Position numbers and translations under genes: made by a program. A model generated the notes under the pieces. The model was not told where the DNA came from. It ran no database searches and worked only from the letters and a program-made list of their open reading frames with translations. From Rhyzopertha dominica (lineage: Eukaryota; Arthropoda; Insecta; Coleoptera; Bostrichidae), in contig QCXZ01000138.1 in assembly GCA_025024175.1 (NCBI GenBank), positions 2,976,002 through 3,040,001 on the forward strand: a stretch of DNA of 64,000 bases. The letters are read 5' to 3'. Each line of letters begins with the position of its first letter. The first letter of the stretch is position 1. Below, piece by piece: positions 61,181-64,000 of the stretch.

Positions 61181-61734
61181 GCCACTAGCATTGATTTAAA
61201 AAACGCCTCACCAGGGGTTTTTCCTAAATTCCCCATAGGTGTCCTAATACATATTTTTACTGATTGCGACTGTTTCTTACCTTTAAGTAGGTTTATTACA
61301 TTAGCTATTTATTTGCATAAATTATTTATAATAAAGCGTCTATATTTATAGTGACGCACGAGATATCTCACTCAATACCCACAGCTATTTTTCTTTACAT
61401 TTGATGCGGTAGATCGTTATAAGCTGCCAACGTTTTTGTTCGAACTTGGTACAAGAGGAACAGCAAATAATATTATAAAGGATTGTTTGACAAATCGCGT
61501 TTTTTGTAAATGGTGTATTGAGTAAGCCCATTATAATGAATAGTTAGGGCCAGTACTTTATTTAATGTACATAAATAATCTAAAAAATGTCAATTTACAA
61601 AGAAAATACACAGTATGTATGACACAGCGATTTTGTACAGCAGAAGAACAAAGTAAGAATTCAGAAAACAATTAATACAGGGCAATTGGTTGCGAATGAA
61701 TGTGTTGTTTATAAGCACCAGTAAGTCGCAATGC

Positions 61735-61850
61735 ATGATTTCTGAAGTTTCAGAGCTACTTCTGAGGAAGACGCCGACATGAGTGTCGAAACGTCAAGGT
61801 CTAATAACCAACGTGGGAACCAGCCTGGAAAACAACATGTCAGGGCCCAA
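61735..61850 (+). repeat. Penelope-type hammerhead-like repeat (third copy)
   Basis: CTGAGGA at 61762-61768, a 5-bp stem (GACGC 61770-61774 with GTGTC 61783-61787, one G-U pair) with an 8-nt loop, then GAAACGTCAAG at 61788-61798. The next 50 bp match the copies at 45.6-45.8 kb. One extra A lies between CTGAGGA and the stem compared with a standard hammerhead core. Confidence 0.55.
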
Positions 61851-62139
61851 AATTTACCCTGCGACACTCCCTGAAGCACAAATGGGGTAGCTCGAAAATG
61901 GAAAGAAGCGGGCTTCATTTCGCACTGTTCAATATTTTGAAAATGCAATGTAAAGTGAAAGCAAATCAAAGATCAGACGAGTTGAAACTGTATTATTATC
62001 TAAAACCTAATTTCTTTTGAAAACTCATTAGGTATACATTAGTCGCAAATCTTTGGACTGCCCTAAACCTAACGAAGGATATTTCTTCGAAAAACAGCAT
62101 ATTTGCTATTTGCATCGCTAATTGCGATTGTCCTTTCAC
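61851..62139. other. Flank of the third Penelope-type repeat, nothing recognised
   Basis: A minus-strand frame at 61969-61709 reads through the repeat and is not recognised. Confidence 0.35.
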
Positions 62140-62640
62140 TGCGATAATTTTGAATCCCTTGCGCGGCGCCTCCACCATATATGACACTCGATCCCGTTTC
62201 CCGTGCGGGGGAGGCCCTGTCGCTAATAAGCAGCGTCGATGTCGTATTTGCAGTGTTTTATTTGCTTTCCCATTGTCAGCGGGACCTATTGTTCTCAGTC
62301 ATTTGCATTCACGCATTTTGTGCGAAATAAGCAAGGATAAGTTATTACTGAAATGAACTCGCCATTCTGACTCACACATGTGTATACAGAGAGCACGGCG
62401 CGGAGTAATACTCCACTGATATAGAGTTAAAAGCTGGGATTCTGGTATTATGAACTCGGCGGTATGCGCATTAAGGGTTAACAATGGTGGCCACAAAGAA
62501 ACTCCTTTAAAGCGTAACACAGCGTGTGGAGGGAGGGGGGTATGACGCGAAGTGGGTGGCTTTTTAGACGGTATACAACACTGAAAAGTGTGAGCGACAA
62601 CGACAACATTCCAGCTGTTATGCAATGTGTCTGAGTCATC
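62140..62640. other. GC-richer island (candidate conserved noncoding DNA)
   Basis: High-GC, CpG-bearing sequence with unrecognised frames on both strands (62150-62356 plus; 62625-62299 minus). Candidate intronic regulatory DNA. Confidence 0.3.
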
Positions 62641-64000
62641 AGTTATCTTCGTGATTTAGTTTAAGAAACAAATAATAAGGATGGAAACGATTCCATATTC
62701 TATGTCGTCATCTCTTATCTGACATTTCGCTCGGTAATGTAGCCGGCATTCTCATTGCCTTTTACATCGATACTGAGTGAATACATTCACCAAAATTGTA
62801 CATCAATAAGCGTTGACGTTTTTTCAAAACTGTACCACGAACAATGGTAAAAAATGAAAGTAGGCGGTCAAAACTACTTGTAAATGACATTTTATGTATA
62901 CTTTCTTAATCAATCAACAGATAAACGATTGAGTATTGGATCGGATGCTATTATAACTATGTTTATAATATCTTCCATTGTTGGTTTTCGCAAAATATTT
63001 TTGCACTGTCTCTCCTAAATCGTTGACACCTATAATAAGTGACCTGGATTTAAGAATATAATCGTTTTTCCGCATTCTAATCGTTAGTAGTTCAAAAACC
63101 AGGTTTAGGGATGTCAACGAAAAATCCTTCTTTTTTCATGTATGTTGTTCACAATCTCTTTATTTTCTTGCCGCACCCGCCACACAATTTTGTTTCAAGC
63201 AGGTAACTGATATGAATATGCAGTCTAAGCATTTATTAAAGTATGTAAGCTAGTCAACCGAAAAGTAACGACTTCTTGGTATAAAACTGACTTTGTAGAC
63301 AGTTCATTGCTTTTGACTGGCTTTTCAGGTAAAACATTTAGATAATAGAGTTTTTCTAAAATTACTTCTGATACTTCATATCTATCATGGCAGGATGTAG
63401 AAAGTCAGAAAATGGAAAGTCATCATAATACTACATTTTTGTCCCATAATTGCAATTCGCCTGGGTTTCGGTCATTAGTAACTTAATATAATGATTGGGT
63501 CGTACCGAACATACTTGTATAATATCTTGATCTGTCATTAGTTGATATCTGTAAACTGCGAAAACTAACAAAGACTGCTTCCGGAACTCATCCTTCAGTT
63601 TTCTGACATTATAGCGTTGTTCCTTACTAATACTGTTAACTACAAAAGACCCAGAAATATTAGTCGGCCACTGTTTCTTTCTGCAGAAATTTATTCATGT
63701 CTACGGAAAACAAAAATGTCATCTACACCGATATAAAATAATTGGCTTTACAATACCTCGAGCATTTCGTCAATAAATAGTGTATTTTTCCAGAAAGAGG
63801 TCACGCAATTCAGCAAATACAAATAATAATATGTACTTCTTTTGATACCTAATTAGAATCGTTATGCACATTACTTGTATTAATTACTTCGAGTAATCAA
63901 TCATAATCACGGAATATAAACCACTGACCTGTATTTTCCTCCTACAATAGTCAGTTCAATGCGTACGTGCAGTTTTAATTCAGTTCTTAGTGGTATGATT
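62641..64000. other. AT-rich intronic stretch to window end
   Basis: Nothing recognised apart from one unconvincing minus-strand frame (63117-62914). Confidence 0.45.

Noticed and set aside
1..64000. CRISPR arrays, operons, bacterial promoters or a prokaryotic defence system
   Set aside because: No regularly spaced identical repeats and no clustered same-strand genes occur. Introns, splice sites and eukaryotic transposons show this is animal nuclear DNA.

Overview
The window looks like intronic DNA from an insect. It is AT-rich and contains one unmistakable coding exon of a deeply conserved gene. That exon (8202-8294, minus strand) encodes the first 31 residues of the second RNA-recognition motif of a Musashi-family RNA-binding protein, in the form carried by insect Rbp6. 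It has a clean AG acceptor and a GTGAGT donor. No neighbouring Rbp6 exon was found, so most of the window probably lies in very long introns of this gene, with transcription running right to left. A CpG-rich patch at 55.4-56.9 kb with a perfect GTAAGT donor on the minus strand could be a 5' exon and promoter, but this is unproven. A second host-like exon, on the minus strand at 12.3-12.4 kb, encodes most of a THAP zinc finger. The insect order cannot be fixed from the sequence.

Most of what else can be recognised is transposable-element material of several ages. Two Tc1-type DNA transposons are nearly complete. The one at 4570-6230 has 226-bp inverted repeats in an IR/DR arrangement, a 49-nt intron in its transposase and a single nonsense codon. 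The one at 24463-26078 has 140-bp inverted repeats, TA target duplications and an uninterrupted 346-residue DD34E transposase. Decayed relics include at least four mariner/IS630-type transposases (1-330, 42.3-42.8, 44.65-45.55 and 47.85-48.2 kb), a classical mariner (29.7-30.5 kb) and a mariner scrap (32.7 kb). There are also two Penelope-like elements (23.3-23.95 kb; 27.2-28.4 kb with its GIY-YIG domain), a BEL/Pao pol fragment (30.6-31.8 kb, minus) and several non-LTR retrotransposon pieces (6.7-7.8, 37.3-37.9, 51.1-52.2 and 58.5-58.9 kb).

Short structured repeats make up a third class: a hAT-like miniature element at 3808-4171, fold-back repeats at 9304-9499 and 20088-20327, a perfect 23-bp hairpin at 54219-54316, a degenerate ~165-bp tandem array at 37.85-38.3 kb, three copies of a Penelope-type hammerhead-like motif (45.7 and 61.8 kb), and a tRNA T-arm fused to a hairpin at 44.4 kb.

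Between the repeats lie about fifteen islands of higher GC and apparently single-copy sequence, for example at 0.85-1.3, 19.3-19.8, 28.7-29.45, 39.6-40.3, 46.1-46.7, 49.7-50.9, 60.7-61.2 and 62.1-62.6 kb. They lack convincing reading frames and are good candidates for conserved intronic regulatory DNA. The remaining sequence is AT-rich and holds nothing recognisable.
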